Source: Lethocerus indicus | Lineage: Eukaryota > Arthropoda > Insecta > Hemiptera > Belostomatidae | NCBI GenBank assembly: GCA_019843655.1 | Contig: JACDQD010000006.1 | Coordinates: forward strand, 7,742,034-7,806,033 | DNA: 64,000 nucleotides | Direction: 5' to 3' | Translations under genes and position numbers: made by a program | The notes under the pieces: model-generated | Told to the model about the DNA's origin: nothing | Database searches by the model: none | Seen by the model: the letters and a program-made list of their open reading frames with translations, nothing else | Shown here: positions 25,982-41,536 of the stretch, in pieces | Position numbering within the stretch: the first letter of the stretch is position 1 | How the letters are laid out: each line of letters opens with the position of its first letter

Positions 25982-28900
25982 CTGAAAACATAAATTGTTT
26001 AGAATGCAAATTCTTTTTGATTCAAAGGTTTAGTATAACAATGAGGTCTTAATAACTTTGCATCCTTAAAATAGAAAAATGTACACTCTTGTCTGTAGGT
26101 TTACAACTGCCCAAAATGTCCATTACAAGACCTGTTAGTGTTATTACTTTTATTTAAATTATATTAAACTCATCAAACTAATAGTCACTTGGATCTAAAT
26201 TAATACCTAATTTGGCCAATTTTATTGGAGGTCAGAACATGACAAATCAAATCTGTATTGTCAGTGAATAATTTTTACATTTATCAATTTCAAGAGGTCA
26301 CTGAAAATCCTATCATAATTATAGGAAGAAGAACAATAAATACTTCAGAAACCATACAACAGCTAGATTACCAATTATTTTGGCTGAACCTTCTTTTAAT
26401 ACCTTATATCTTAGTGAACATCTTTCACCATACTGCAACATTTTGCAGTTAAGATATGTACAAGTTTAAATATTTGACAGTCTTTCACCCATAGATAATA
26501 CTTATCCTGGACTGATTTGCCATAAAAATGAATTTATTTAATGTAAACTAAATAAATGAAGGCCTTGAGCTTAACCTTTTGTGAAAGATGAACTGGAACA
26601 AATGTAAATTTTCATTTATTCCTATAGCCCATAGATTCTAGATGAATATATCATTTGTTGACTTGACTCCTCAATGAATATATTGAAATTTTCAGTAGAT
26701 GTACAAAACAATAAAAAAAAGATTATATAGATCAAATAAACATCTATTGAAAGTAACAGTTAATTACACTTACAGATTCACTTGGGTATCAAATTGAAAG
26801 TGTAATAACTAAATGTGGGGCACAATAATAAGATTAGGATTGAGTCAAACATAAACCTCAGAGTTCTACAGAGGGTGGCAGGCAGTTAAATAATACAAGT
26901 TGAAGTCAGGTGCATGAAATTCATTATGATCTGGTTTTTATCCAAACTAGATAGGAAAAAAATGTCGAAGTATAGTTAACAATCATCTACAGAATGGTCA
27001 TGGCTTAAAATGATAGGTGGTTTACTGAATTTATTCCATTAGAAAGGGAGCATATACAATTGCTGAACTAATATTAACATAATTAATACTGAAATGACAT
27101 AAAAGACACATGGCAATCATTGTATGCATTCAAGAGCCTGGTAACAATTATGCCAATGCTGCGACATGGTTTATATCAAATTTCTTTGACGTGTTCACCT
27201 TTTTAATATTAGGTGTATTTATAATTGGATATCTTATTTCATCAAATTCTGACAAGAATAATATTTCCCTACCTAATATACAAGAACATTTAATTATAAT
27301 TATTCATGTATTTTAGTTAACCTTATTTTCAAACTTTATTTTATATTAAATTCACAGTTAAATAATCATGGGTTGACATGTTTCACAGTATCGCTGTCCA
27401 AATACTTTAAAACATTAGACATAATCAGTTATGTATTTAAATACAATTTGAAATAAGCTGGAAAAAATGTTTCCTCATTAGTTTCATTCCTATCAGCAAT
27501 GAATTTTAACAAGCTAATAGGTGCAATAATCAAAACAACTGTGAAAATATTTCTCACATATATAGCGTGACTTAAAAAGTTCATATACTTGGTAGCAGAT
27601 TTCAAGCATATAAAACAAATATATTCTTCCTCATCAGTTGGTATAACACAAATACATTTGTAATACAATTATTAAGTCACATGTACATGCGTGAATAGTG
27701 TATGTATCAATCATGTAAATATATATGCATTTCGTTTTTGTTACTCAATACCATTTTCAAATCATAAAATGGAGGCATCTAATTTATTTTTCAGGACTGG
27801 AAAAACTTCTATAATAACATTAATATAGATATTGTTAACTATTAGAAGTATCCCTGTTTAAAAATAATATTAACAATTATTATTCGTGTGAATTTTTATA
27901 TATGCTGGAGGAAGATGAAATCTGGAAGACCAGGAATTATTAAAGAGCTCAGTTTTGAAGACTAAATGTGAATTAGATTGAACTCCTAGTTATTATTTAT
28001 TGAAGCATACTAGTTATTAAGGTGATATTCTTTTAAAAATAAATAAATACATTTTCAAAAAATGATGGTGGTTGCTCCTTCATTCCTATAGTTAAATTGT
28101 GCTCAACCATGTTCTTGATTGCATACCATATTAACATAGTCATGCAATTTTAAATTATGATTTTAAAACTTTTCATAATCAAAAAGGTGTAACCCAAATA
28201 TGTTTATGAAATAAGAAGGAAATATTGCATTTTATTACACAATATTATCAACACTCATGATAAATTAATATCAACACAAATGAAATTTCGTACAATGAAA
28301 ATTCACTCCCTGACTAAAGATTAAGTTTATCTGTCAATTAATTATAATTTTAGTTGAAAGCAAGGAAATAATTTAGTAATTGATATTTTTAAAAGTTAAT
28401 ACCTATAATCACAATATATCAATTACATCACTGAAAGTTTTTTATTATTTGAATAATTCGGGAATACATAAGAACTTGTGGCATGGCCCAAAGAATGATT
28501 TTTGTTAATTTTAGTAATGTACTAAAATATTTTTTATGGAACCAAAAAAATTTGAAAGAAATCTGAGGTCATAAGTTAGAAGAAAATTTAATTTATTTTA
28601 TATTTGATAATATCTAATTAATTTCAATATAAAATATTGAATGCAACAAATGTTTCAGTTATCTTATCCAGTATCGTATTTTATCAATGCAGGATTCAAT
28701 TGTCCTTAGATCTAGCAATGGTTAAAAAAAATTGAAATGATAATCATTCATGATGAAGAAACAAAAAACAAATGATATTACCTCCAATTCAGACAATGAT
28801 ACCCCTCCCAGCAGGTGCCCGCAACCCTGACAGCAAACAAAGAAAACCAACTACACATGGTGCACGTAACACAACTAGTTATGCCAAACAACGCATGCAC

Positions 28901-31900
28901 ATGCAACTACAGTATTGTATGGTGGAAATATGAAAACATTATCAATTTAATTTTGAAAACACATATGACTAATCATCCCTTGTTTCACAAGAAAAAGGAA
29001 AGGAAACTAGAAAAATTGGGTTTTGGAATATAGAAATATCAGGTCTATATAAATAAATATAAATATAAAAGAGAGATTTCTTTATCAGAAAAGAGAGGAA
29101 GTAAGCAATTTCCACTTCATTATCTGATGTGGATAACAGCATGTTGATGTTAAATTTAAAATCAATATTTTTTTAAAACCTTATTAACACACCTATTTAC
29201 TTAGTTTCCAAAAAATTTGTAGATGTTAAACAGGGTTAAAAAACTTCTATTAAATAAACATAGAAAATTAAAGTATTTATGGCAGTAAAATGAACAGCAA
29301 CACACGCTCACATTATTAAATTAAATTTGAACTTGAAATCAATATGTTCAACAAGATTTAAAAACTCATATGAACATTGTTAAAACAGTTAATTTATGGA
29401 ATTCTTTTCAGAGAAAACTGAGTAATTTACTTACCAGTTAAATTTTTAATTTGCTGGATTTTATTTTACAAGTTGTAGAAAATATTTTAATATAATCCTT
29501 TAAAGAATATTTTAATGTTGGTAATAATAATGACTGGCTATTTCTTTAAGATGCATTGATGGTGTTCATTGAACCAGAACTAATAATTTGTTATTGCTTC
29601 ACAAATGAAAATAGAGGAATAGATTTTAGGTTAACAATATAATAAAACATAAGAACATATCAAATAACTAGAATTTTGACTAGGTTAATTTTGACATACC
29701 TGGGTAATTGCGATTAACAAGTTGATCACATTCAGCTTCTGAGATTTCATTACTTTCCTTACTGTCATTAGCAGATGAATTTTGGTCATGGTTACGTGGT
29801 GGCGGTGGCGGCGGCTCTGGGCTTCCTGAATGTGGTAAATTACGGGCTGATCCTATGTTTGTATAAATTTTTTCATATAAAATATCTTCATATATAAACA
29901 CCTATATCGGTTCTTGCACTGTTTAATAATGTCAATTAATCATAAGGTATTTAGCAATATATTGATGTTTTATGGTTTTTAAAGAGGTTTCAAAGAAAAA
30001 AGAATTTACACGCCTTCTGTTGTCTAATACTCTTTCTGTTCCATGCAATGAATGCCAAAAGGAATTTAAAATAGTTTATAAATAATTATAATAAAAATTA
30101 TAATGTATTAAATCCAAATTTACATTTAAACAAATTTGTGATTTTTGTTACTCACCTACACTCCTCCTACCTAAAGAGTTGCGGCTACTGTAATGATCAT
30201 ATGGAGCGCCATAAGGAGTGTACTGTGAGCCGTACGGATCATCTTCAGTGCAGTTGGCAGGATCATCATATTCAGGAGAGAATGTGGAGCTGTTATCTAC
30301 CCTAGAGTAACGTCCATTTCGAGGCTAAAAGAGATAATTTTTTAATTAGAGGTAAGTTATTAATTAGACTTTTTGAAACTACCAAAATATTAGTTTAAAA
30401 TATCTGTTTTGTGGTCTGCGAGGGGTTGGAATACCATAAATTTCATGTTTCTGTCCTCTTGCTGGTTTGGTCTTTTGCTAGACCAGTTTCTGTTATATAC
30501 CATGTATATATACACACAACAGACAACCACCACAGTACAAGTGACAGTGACAGTGCAGTGAGAATGCCCAAAAAACATCCAAAGTGGCGAAAGTGACTAA
30601 CACCGCTACTGAAGATGGTGAGCAGCCGAAACCAGTCTAGCAAAAGACCAAACCAGCGAGAGGAGACAGAAACACGAAATCTACAATATACCAAAATATT
30701 ACATGTGAAATGAATTATTATCTGACATCCGGTAATGTCCCTTACATTGACCTGAACCCCAAGTGATGCTGCCACTTTCCACTTGAAAATGATTTAATAT
30801 AATGATATACAAGAAACAGAATAAATATCAAAGTAAATCTGGTAGAATAATAGGTGTGACTATCATAATCTAAATTTGATAACACCTCTTTTGCAGAACC
30901 TACGTTATTCATACCATTTAATAACCAACCCCCATTAATCAAATATACAGAAATAGTGCAGTTAAAAAATATTAAATACAAATGTATTAAAAGCACAAAT
31001 AAAATTACCATAGATTGAGAGCCGGAGCGATGGTGAATATTTGAAGGAACTCCACTTGGTCCTAAGGTGCCGCAGTGACCGTTCTGGTGAGGGAAGGTTT
31101 GGAATTGCATAGCTTTTGCGGGGTCCATTTCCTCTCGGAAGCCAAGCAGGTGGAAAGTAGCATATGGGCAAATGTCGTCCTCCATACCTCAAGAAATACA
31201 GTAATAGAATAATAAAATATTCAAGTTGTCAATCTAATCCACAAGTGCAACAAGCTGTGGCCTGCAGTGCAACTAAATTATTATACTGGCCAAAATATAA
31301 ATCATTGAGCTCATACTTTAATAAGAATTAGTTCACTTGTGTAAAATGTTAAGTTTTACTTAACTTGTTACTTGTGTAAAAAATGATCAGTTTAATGCAA
31401 TTTCCAACATTTAAAAGTAAAGATAAAATTAAGATCCTATCCAAATTAAAGTCATCAATATATATCCAATGTTAATAATTCTGCAACATCAATATTTTAT
31501 TATAAAATATACAATGAATACGAATCATTTTTAATTTTATAACAAAATGAAAAGTATATTTTTCATATTATCTATTGCTTTGAATAAAAAGTGTTTAAAA
31601 GGTTTAATTAAAAAATATTTAGATGAAAAAGTCACTGATAAAAAATAATAAAAATTTCACCACACAACAAATATCTAATGCAATACAAACAAAAGGATTA
31701 TTGTATAGAGCAAAATGATTACGTGAGCAAAAAGGATTACTGAAGATATGAAAAACATTGCATCAGAGATTCAGACCACCCTAAACAATAAATTATTCAT
31801 TATTATAAGACCAAACATTATTTTTAGTAAAAGTAGTGATTGAAATAAATCAGCAAATATTTTACAGGACAACTGCTAATTTTATTTTTATTAGCTTTAT

Positions 31901-34900
31901 TAGTGCAAAAGTACATATAAAACAGTATGACTATACACATTTAGCTGACATTATGATAAATGTGGCAGAGTATTATAAAACCACATTTGAAAACTAACAT
32001 AAAAGAGAGCAACCAAAATAAAAAGCTACAATAAATTGGCCGCATGCAAAAATAGTTCAATAAGCATGCAGGGAATAATTTGACCCTTTCTTCATGGTAC
32101 TTACCTGGTATAAAAATATGTTATTAATCATGTCTGATAAAGTACTTCCAATTCCCTTAGCTTTTTCTAATGTTTGCACTTTTTCAAAAATTGATTAATT
32201 ACGTGAATCTACACATCTGTTTACAAAATTTGTAAAGTTATATGCCGCACAAGATGAGTTACAGAGATCACCCACCACCATGTTAGCGGCTATGTCAATT
32301 TCTTTTGTAAATAGTCACCTGCTTTATGGTACATAGTTTCATCCGATCCAGGACACCTTGGTAACCTGCCCCTACAGGGCGTGTGAGACGTAAGCTCTTC
32401 GTACATGTGACGTCTCGGATCCCATGTTGTGTGCCCACTGCAAAACCCTGCTCTACCTGCATTGTCAATTTTTTGTACCACATAAAAAGATAACCAATAA
32501 TAAAAACTTTGGAAATCCTCCGATATATGCGTTCTCTCTTGATTTGCTCCATTGCAGACAGTTAGAAAAAGAAAATTTGGTGAAGTAAACAAGCATTTGT
32601 CCCTCATCTTTACCCATTTTCCTAACATTCTATGCCACATCCTGTACCCTTCATGAAACATTTATCTCTGCTCAACTTTTTAAATATGTGAACATTCAAT
32701 TGATTAAAAGAGATTTTTTGTTTGGAAACTTTTAGGACAAAAGTGTTTCATAAAACTAATACAAATAATAAGTTTGGAACTTTAAAATTATTAAGGTTTA
32801 AGTTATAAGTTTATTTTTGTGTTTAGTTTTTTACAATTTCAATATGTATTTAACAGTTTATAAGGGATGGATAAACACAGCTATAATTAAAAGTTTCACT
32901 AATGAGTAAATAACCACTGTTAAATATAAATTATATGATAAATACTCATGGTACATATTTACTTTGAAAGAGTAAATTTTTCATAATTGATATTTAGAAA
33001 ATGAAATTATTTTAGTTATTACTTCATAGATATTTTTAATTTGATTGAGAATTGAATGGTAGAGTTAAGGATTTTCAGATGTCTTAATAATATTTTGGAT
33101 TGTGGAAGTCCAAAAAAGATTCAGTAAGAAAAAAGAAAAATACCAGGTTTGATGCTATAGAACAAATATCATCTGGATCCCAGTAATGGTTCTCAGTACC
33201 ACTACATTTCAGTCCTTAGTGAAAATGGCAGTACATCATATAACCTGGCATCGCTTACATAACATTAATGTGATCACAAAAGTTACATTAATTAAAAACT
33301 GTGCCTTTATACAATCTAATCTTTATCACTAATAATTTTATTAACATTGTTATTTATAAAATCCATAAATACTCTAACTACTTGCCACTTATTGAAAATT
33401 CCCAGAGTATATTATTTAGAGAAATACTGAAGAAGCTTTTACAGATTACATGACTGCTTTTACTTTAGCGATAAAAATGAACAAGCTGTATTAAAGATGC
33501 TATGTGAAAACTGGAGCAACTCTTCTGATTGCAAAAACACGAAGGATTTCACGAGCAAAGAAAATTATAATAAGCAAATAAATTATAATAATATAATGCA
33601 TGAATCAATGCCTAACCAGAATAAATAAATTAAGTGTGAATTTAAATTAAATAATTTGGGGCTTTAATAAAAGTGAAAAATCTAAGTAACTATAAAAGGA
33701 ATTAAACATTAAATAAATTATGAAAAATATAATGGGAACGAAAAACTACACATTTTATGAACATTTAGAAATCAAGCTTAAACATTATTTGTCGCTTACT
33801 TATTCCTGTACCTCGCTTTATCCTTTCACAGGTGTTGTAGTTGGAACCAGGTACTGGTGGGAGTTTTCGGTTGGGAGGGGCAATATATCCAAGTTCATCA
33901 TGTAAATCAGGACGCCTCTTGTCTATTGTATTTCCTCCAACCATAGACTGATTGTAAACAATATCATCTAAAAGCACAATTAAGGTATAGAAGATTTTAT
34001 ATCCACCATTTAAATCACTTTTAAACAAACATTTAAAAAGTAAACACAAAAATATAAACTCAGTACGTCTCCTAACAAAGACACAACAAATAAGAGTCAA
34101 ATAAAAGTCCTCATGTGTTCAATTGATATTGTTTTTTGATATTAGTTACCAGACGTCTGAATTTGATTACAACATAGAGAAATATTTAATTACCGGCTAA
34201 TTTCACTTTTTTGATACTATACATAAACAGAACATTAGAAGAATCTAATCTTCATAAAGCAAGAATTATTTATTTAATAATAATTATATACTATTACTAT
34301 AATTATATTATACAATGTTTGGTGATTTTTTATGTACTTTGCAAATACTTTTGTACAGAGAAGCACTGTGATCTTGTTTTAATTTTGTAAGTTCAAATAA
34401 TAGTACAGGTTGAGAAATTTATAACGAATACCTCTCAACCTAGTTTGTTCAGGCCCACGTGATCTTCTAGACACTGCTACACAGATGACTATTATACCAA
34501 CAAATATGACGATGACTGTAGCAACCATAGGAACAACAATATTCAGATCAATCCACTTGGGAATCCATGGGAAATATTGATGGACATCAGGTATACCTAG
34601 CTTCGGCGGTGAGACAGTACCTTGAAATATGAAAATAAAAATCATAATTACCTTTGTGCTGGGAGCCTTTGCCTCGGAGAACACAAATTACAATAATGGC
34701 TACAATGATGACAAGAACAGCAGACACGACAGGTACAACTAAGTTAAGATTGGAAAGCAGAATTTTCAAAGGGGAGTCAGATCCATAACCTGAGTCTGGC
34801 ACTTCACGTGCTGGTGCAATTGTACCTGCAACACCACCCACAACAATAACAAACAACTGAAGTTATTTTTGTTAAATAATAATTGCACATACAAAACTTA

Positions 34901-37900
34901 TTGCTTTGAGTGGTGCTGAGGCCATTACTTTATACTGATACTGACTGATACATTATTAAATCAGAGTACTAAACTAAATTATGGCATAATAGAGTCTAAT
35001 GACAAAAGAATTACAATAATATATAATAACTTTGGTTTTACTGAAAAAAAATCCCTTTTTATCTGAACAGAGTAATTAATTCATTTGAATTAATAAGTCA
35101 GATATTCAACTGAACTTTGTTAGCATAATATTTTTTCAAGATAATAAAATGTGTTATTTTATATTACTATTATTTAATGATATTATAATATAATATTATA
35201 TTAATGATATAATATTGAATTTTAAACTGTATGTAAGACTAAATTTAACCAATAAAACAGAATATTCAGTATCCCGATACAGTTATAAACCTGTGCAACC
35301 AGAAAACATTATTTAAAAAAATATATTATATCAATTTTAACATCTTTTTGTAAGATAGAAGTAATCTATAATAAATAATATAGGAAATTTACAGACCTCC
35401 AGTTACAGTAAGTGTAGCAAATTCATATACAGCAACAGCAAAACCAGCATTATTATGTGCAGTAACCCTCAGTTCATACCATGTAGCAGGTTCCAAATCC
35501 AGTACCACAAAATTTCCACCAGGTTTAAGATTGTTAGACACTTGAATCCAATCTTGCTGTGATCTATATAGTAAAGTTTACATTAAAGTGTTAATGAATG
35601 AAGCATAAAAAATTATTAATAAAATTTTTAAATGACAAATATTTTTACTTCTTCTTATGCTGGACAACAAAATATAACATAGGGCAGCCACCGTCAGACC
35701 ATGAGCCAAGATGCAAGGTTACACTGTTTGTAGAAACTTCAATAAATTTTCCTGCATCAGGAATGATTGGTTTTGTTCCCTTTGTTCGAGTGTTTAAGGT
35801 ATCAGATTCCTCTCCAGTTCCAATGCTATATAAGGACAATATTCGTTGTTACTGTAAATAACTACCATACTCAACATAATACTATAAATTATAAAATTAT
35901 AATTGATATTTAGAAAATGAAAGTATTTTAGTTATTACATCATAGATATTTTTAATTTTATTGAGAATTGAATGGTAGAGTTAAGGATTTTCAGATAAAA
36001 ATGGCAATTATAAATTCCCATTCTAAAAAATGCTATTCAGCGGTACCTATTGTAGGCTGTAACAGCTATGAAGTATCTTGTGCCGCAAGATAAATCTTCA
36101 AGAGTATGTTTGTAAACAGATGGTCCAAGTTGTACAGTTTCCCATTCTCCAAATTCTGGCCTATATCGGACAGTGTATCCATGAATAGGTTCATTATCAA
36201 GTGGACTGGGCTTCAGCTTCAATGTGATGGAGTTAGTTGTGGGACTTGTGAGAGTGACTTGTGGGCTGTGTGGAGGAGCTAGAATAAAAGTATTATTTTG
36301 ATTACACTTGAATACATTGACTACAAATGAATATTGCACACGTGATACTGTATAGATATTATATATAATATTATACCCGATTCAAATATGAATAAATTAA
36401 AATGTGTAAGTATACTTAAATACATACAAAAATATCAATACATAACATGTATTAGATTAATGAAGTTTTCACTTAAAAAATAAATTCTATTTTTTATTTA
36501 TTATTAATGCTCCAATTATTTACAACCTGCTGTTGCTTAAAACTGTATTAATTTTAATTACAGAAAAAACATTCATTTATAGAGTATTATTTAATATTTT
36601 AAAACAACAATTTATTAATACCTAAAATGATTAACTGGTGTGTTACTGAATCACGGCCAAATGAATTTTCAACAGAGCATGAATATTCTCCAGCATCAGT
36701 TCTAGTCACAGATTTTATCAAAAGAGACCCTTCAGGCAGTTGTCTCATGCGGTCATTTGTCTCAAATACAACTCCTTTCACTTTCCATGTAATATCAGGG
36801 GCAGGTAATCCAACAGCAAGACATGGCAGCTTAACATCTTCCCGGAATGTGGCTGTGAATTTTCCATCGAAAGAAGCAATGCGAGCAGGAACTAAAGGAG
36901 CAAACATTTGTTTTTAATTAAACTATATTTTACACTATACATGATACCATAAAAATTCTTAAGACATAATATACCTTTAGTGTTTGTTGACAATTTGACA
37001 GGTTTTGAAGGTTGTCCCTCACCAATATTAGTAGATGCAGTAACCCAAAATTCATATTTGCCTTCCTTCTTTAAGCCTGATGCTTCATAACTCATTTGGG
37101 ATGAAGAAATCCTTTGATTAACAGGGTCTTCCTGAAAAATAAAGTAAGTTCTGTTGTATAACTTTTGTTTATACCTTTTTGTTTTCCTTTATGCCAATAA
37201 TCACACTACTTGTTATGCTGTTATATTCTTTTAGAATAATTTTTTCTCCATAATTTTGAAAATATCCTTTCTCATCTTCCTTTTTATTTTAATCTAAAAA
37301 AATATTACAAACTAATAACAAATCAGAATGTTCCTTCAATTTTGTCTTAAATCATGCAGTATTGGTCCTGATAGTAGCTATATCATTACCATTATCCTTT
37401 TTCAACCTATTAGATGCACTTATCATCTCTCAAGTTATGATTAAGACTTGTCATACACTGAAACAGAACTACCAGCAGTACAGTAACATCAGTATGCCTG
37501 AATGTCATCATCCCTCTATCGGCCCAAGTTCAGAAGGTAGGGTATTCAATCCTCTCTTACTTGGACCTAAAAGGGTAATGATCAGAACATACCATGTGAA
37601 CCCATTGACAGGAACATTAGTTTTTACTAAACTAATTAATATTGGAATATTAAGAACTTAAATTCTTTAAATATAAGAGTTGCTATGGTCTCTTAAATGC
37701 ATATTGTTTTTGTTGTGGTTACTGTCTGTTATTACTGTAAATTTAAAATCTGTTTGGGGGTCATTATCATTAGTCCCATAGAAGCAGAATGGAATGTTAA
37801 CATTTTTGTTATGTTCTAACTAATTATTATTTATGTTTAATGCAAATGGATTTAAATTTTTTACACATTTAAAAACATCGAAGTTTATGTTTGATAAATA

Positions 37901-40567
37901 TTTTATAACACATTGATTCTTATCTGAACTGACCTTTCCATCTTCAGTATCCTCTTTAAAATAAACTGTGTAGTGGCTTACAACTCCATTTGGCTGTGTA
38001 GGTGGTTTCCATGAAATGAGAATTGATTCAGGTGACATCACTAATGCCTTTACTGCAGAAGGAGATTCTGGAACTACAGACACAATACCAATAAACAAAT
38101 TACAATAAATATAGACAATAATGTATTGACAATAAATTTGTACCAAATTTCAAACAATGTAATAGTCATACAAGTTTTTATGTGATACTTACCATCCTGC
38201 TCAGTCTGGCAATGTATGGGTACACTCCTAACGCCATCTCCACCAGCAGTGAAAGCAAGTACCTGCATGCTGTAGTTAGTATATTTTTTCAGTCCATGAA
38301 TAATAGTTTCGCTGGATGATGTTATCTTTGAATCTCTAGTCTGCTCATCTGGACAATTACATTAAAAAATAAACCTCTTGCAATTTTAATGTTTACAAAT
38401 AACAAATTCAAAATAGTTTAATTACTACAAGATATACCTACCATACCACGAATCACTGGGTCCATATATAACCTTATAACCATTGATGACACCATTTGCT
38501 GAAGCTGCTGAAGGAGCAACCCATGATACTCTAATTGTTTGGGATGTCAAGGTTGTGCAAGTAGGATCATGTGGAGCTTCCTCAGGAGTTCCTTCAGCTG
38601 TGTACTGTTTTGTTTCATTACTTGTGGGTCCAGCACCAAGCTTATTAAAGGCTTGTACAACAACAGAGTATTGTGTATACGTCCTGTAATTAACATTGTA
38701 TAAACAGATAAATGTTACATAAACAAATATCACATGTTTGTCTTTTTTATATATAACTAAATTTGAATGCAATAAGATAAGACTTAAATCAAGATATTAA
38801 TATACTCAACTCTCATAATATATCTAATAATCTAACCAATACATATTTAAATATGAAATATATCAATAATAATTAATGGAACAATGTGTAAGAAACGTGT
38901 TATTACTTTAAATGCTAATCTGTAAATATGCATGAAAAATAAAATATTTTACTGTTTAATGTTTATTAACTAACTTCAAATTTTCAATTAATAAGTGGTG
39001 TTCCTTTCCTTCTTCCTTGCTAAATTCAACAGTTACAAATAAGTAGGGTTGTTCTGAAGAAACAAGTTTGTAGCCAACATAGTATCCTTGGATTTCTCCA
39101 TTCCAGGAGTCCCTCTCTGGTGGTTTCCAGGTTACTTTCAGGCTAGTCTGATCAACAGCTTCAACATTAACACCAAGTGGTGGGCCGCTGGGAGCTTAAT
39201 AAAAAAAATGAGTATTACAAATAATAAAAGCCATTATCCCTTACATACTCAGTAATGACAAAATATCCAGAAACTTATTATCAACCTTCTTCGGCAGTAA
39301 TAATTGTGACAGATTCAGATGGTTCAGATGTTCCAATGTCATTCTCAGCAACAACACGCATATGATAGGTAGTTGCAGGTCGAAGATTGAAAACACCAGC
39401 ATTATTTTGATGCCCAGGTACCATTACTCTATCAATGTCAACTTCCCATGTTCCTATAACAGGTAATAAATTCCTAATAACCAAGTGTGTGAGGTTATTG
39501 CCTTTGGTCAAGTGTGTACCCTGGCAAGGTTAAAATATCCCAGTAGTAAATCCTCCCAAGTTAATGGCTGCTGTACTATTACTTTATTATAAAAGTATAA
39601 TAACTACTGGACAGAATTAAATAAAGTCCACCCTCATAATTTTTATTTATTAACATTTATAAGAGAATAATCATGTGAGTACATATTTCACATTAACTAC
39701 CATTATATCAAAATAAATAGTTTCAAACAATGCAAGAGAATATAAAAAAATATGTAAAATAGTTAATGATAAATACAATGAAATATATTTGTGAGGAGAT
39801 TATCACAAGATTAATTATTTTAAAAATATCTAGTTTAAAAGTGTACCTTTAGCAATTTTGTATTCAATCAAGTATCTCTTTACAGGTGAGTTTCCATCAT
39901 AGGGTGCAGTCCAAGAAAGTTGAACAGTTTTGCCAGATTTGTCTAAAACTTTCAGACTATCTGGAGCTTCTGGAACCTCTAAAATGATAAATAATTACAT
40001 TAATGCATAAAAATAGAATGTGTTAAATTATTTTTATTTATTTTAATTTAAAAGTAAAAACAAGAAATTTATAAAATTAACAACAGTGTAGTATCTAATA
40101 CATATTATTAAATAACACATTTGATACTTTCAAAGTTCCTGTAATACCTTGCACTATCAAATTGATACTGGTGTCATCACTGCCAAAAGAATTAGTTGCC
40201 ACACATGTAAACAAAGCTGAGTCTTCTCGTTCAGTGGACCTGATGCTCAAATCAGAGAGAACGCCATTTGCCAAGATTTCTTCGCGGATGGTATATCTGA
40301 AACAATGATATAAAGTGATTCATTAACAATTCATTTATACTTTCCACTGATATGAGGTATCATTAATCCTCTTGGGATTACATATTTTGAAAAGACACAA
40401 ATCCTATCTAAAGAAAACAACTATTATAACAGGATTATCAGAGAATCAATAGAAATACACAAAAACTTCAACAGGGACATAGGTTATAATATTAGCAGAG
40501 GTTGGTTCCCCATAATATAGGAACTAAGATGTCTTAATTCCAAGAGGATTAACGACACCTCTATCCA

Positions 40568-40624
<57 letters not shown>

Positions 40625-41477
40625 TCAAAAACCTTCAATATTATTTTACTTACAGGAATTAAATTATAAATAAAACCATTAAATATACCTGGTATCACTC
40701 TTCTGATCAAAGCGTTTGTTGTTCCTGTTCCACAATATACCAATGGGTTTTTCACCTTTAGCTTCACACTGCAATACAGTAGAGTCCTTCAACCTAGCAG
40801 TCTGATTTCGGAGTTTGGTGTCAAATTGAGGAGGAGCTATTGGAAAAATGTTAACTAGGTATAAATATTTCCAAATTTCATCCTAATATTTAATTAGTAC
40901 TTAAGAATTAGAAAATTAAACAATTCAGAAGTAAAATAACTTCAATCTCAACTAAAACTCATTAAAGTCAAATTGTTATATACATGATACATACAACTTA
41001 TATATAACATATTATAATTACATACAAAACTTGTATATAAGTTAGTAGTGGCTAAGAAAGTAACGATTATGTTTATCCCTTCATTAGACCTCGTCTATTC
41101 CTTGTCGGAGAGGGGATAGGCCCACTGAGCGAGAGATCTGCAGTATTTTCTCCCGGATTCTGATTATAAGATTTGATCTTGTACCATTTCTGTTACTCAA
41201 TTATATTTGTTTTGATTTGTTGGCAAATCTCAATGTACAATCCCACTACTGATAACACCTAACCTTACTATCGACTTTTTTCATATATCGATATATGTGT
41301 GCTCCATTCGAGCTCTATCCGCCATATTGGCATATATATTGCCGTGTAAAATAACGTGAGCGGAATATCGATGTACAATCGATCCATTGTTAAGCGGTTA
41401 ATGATAGGTGGGACGGTACACTGCGAATTTAGCGTTTTTTTAACAAAAAAGTGAAATCTCTTTCTCGCCGAACATAA

Positions 41478-41536
<59 letters not shown>

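Noticed and set aside
28815..29033. Plus-strand 72-codon frame in the Dscam tail intron
   Set aside because: No domain or splice support; it overlaps antisense to the candidate alternative tail exon.
32093..32300. Possible small RNA or tRNA gene
   Set aside because: I could not find a cloverleaf with A and B boxes here or elsewhere in the window.
32295..32552. Alternative minus-strand frame over the exon at 32319-32456
   Set aside because: Only the frame giving TTWDPRRHMYEEL fits the phases of both neighbours and the Dscam tail.
36627..36917. 96-codon plus-strand frame opposite the Ig10 exon
   Set aside because: It is the antisense shadow of a clear Ig10 coding exon.
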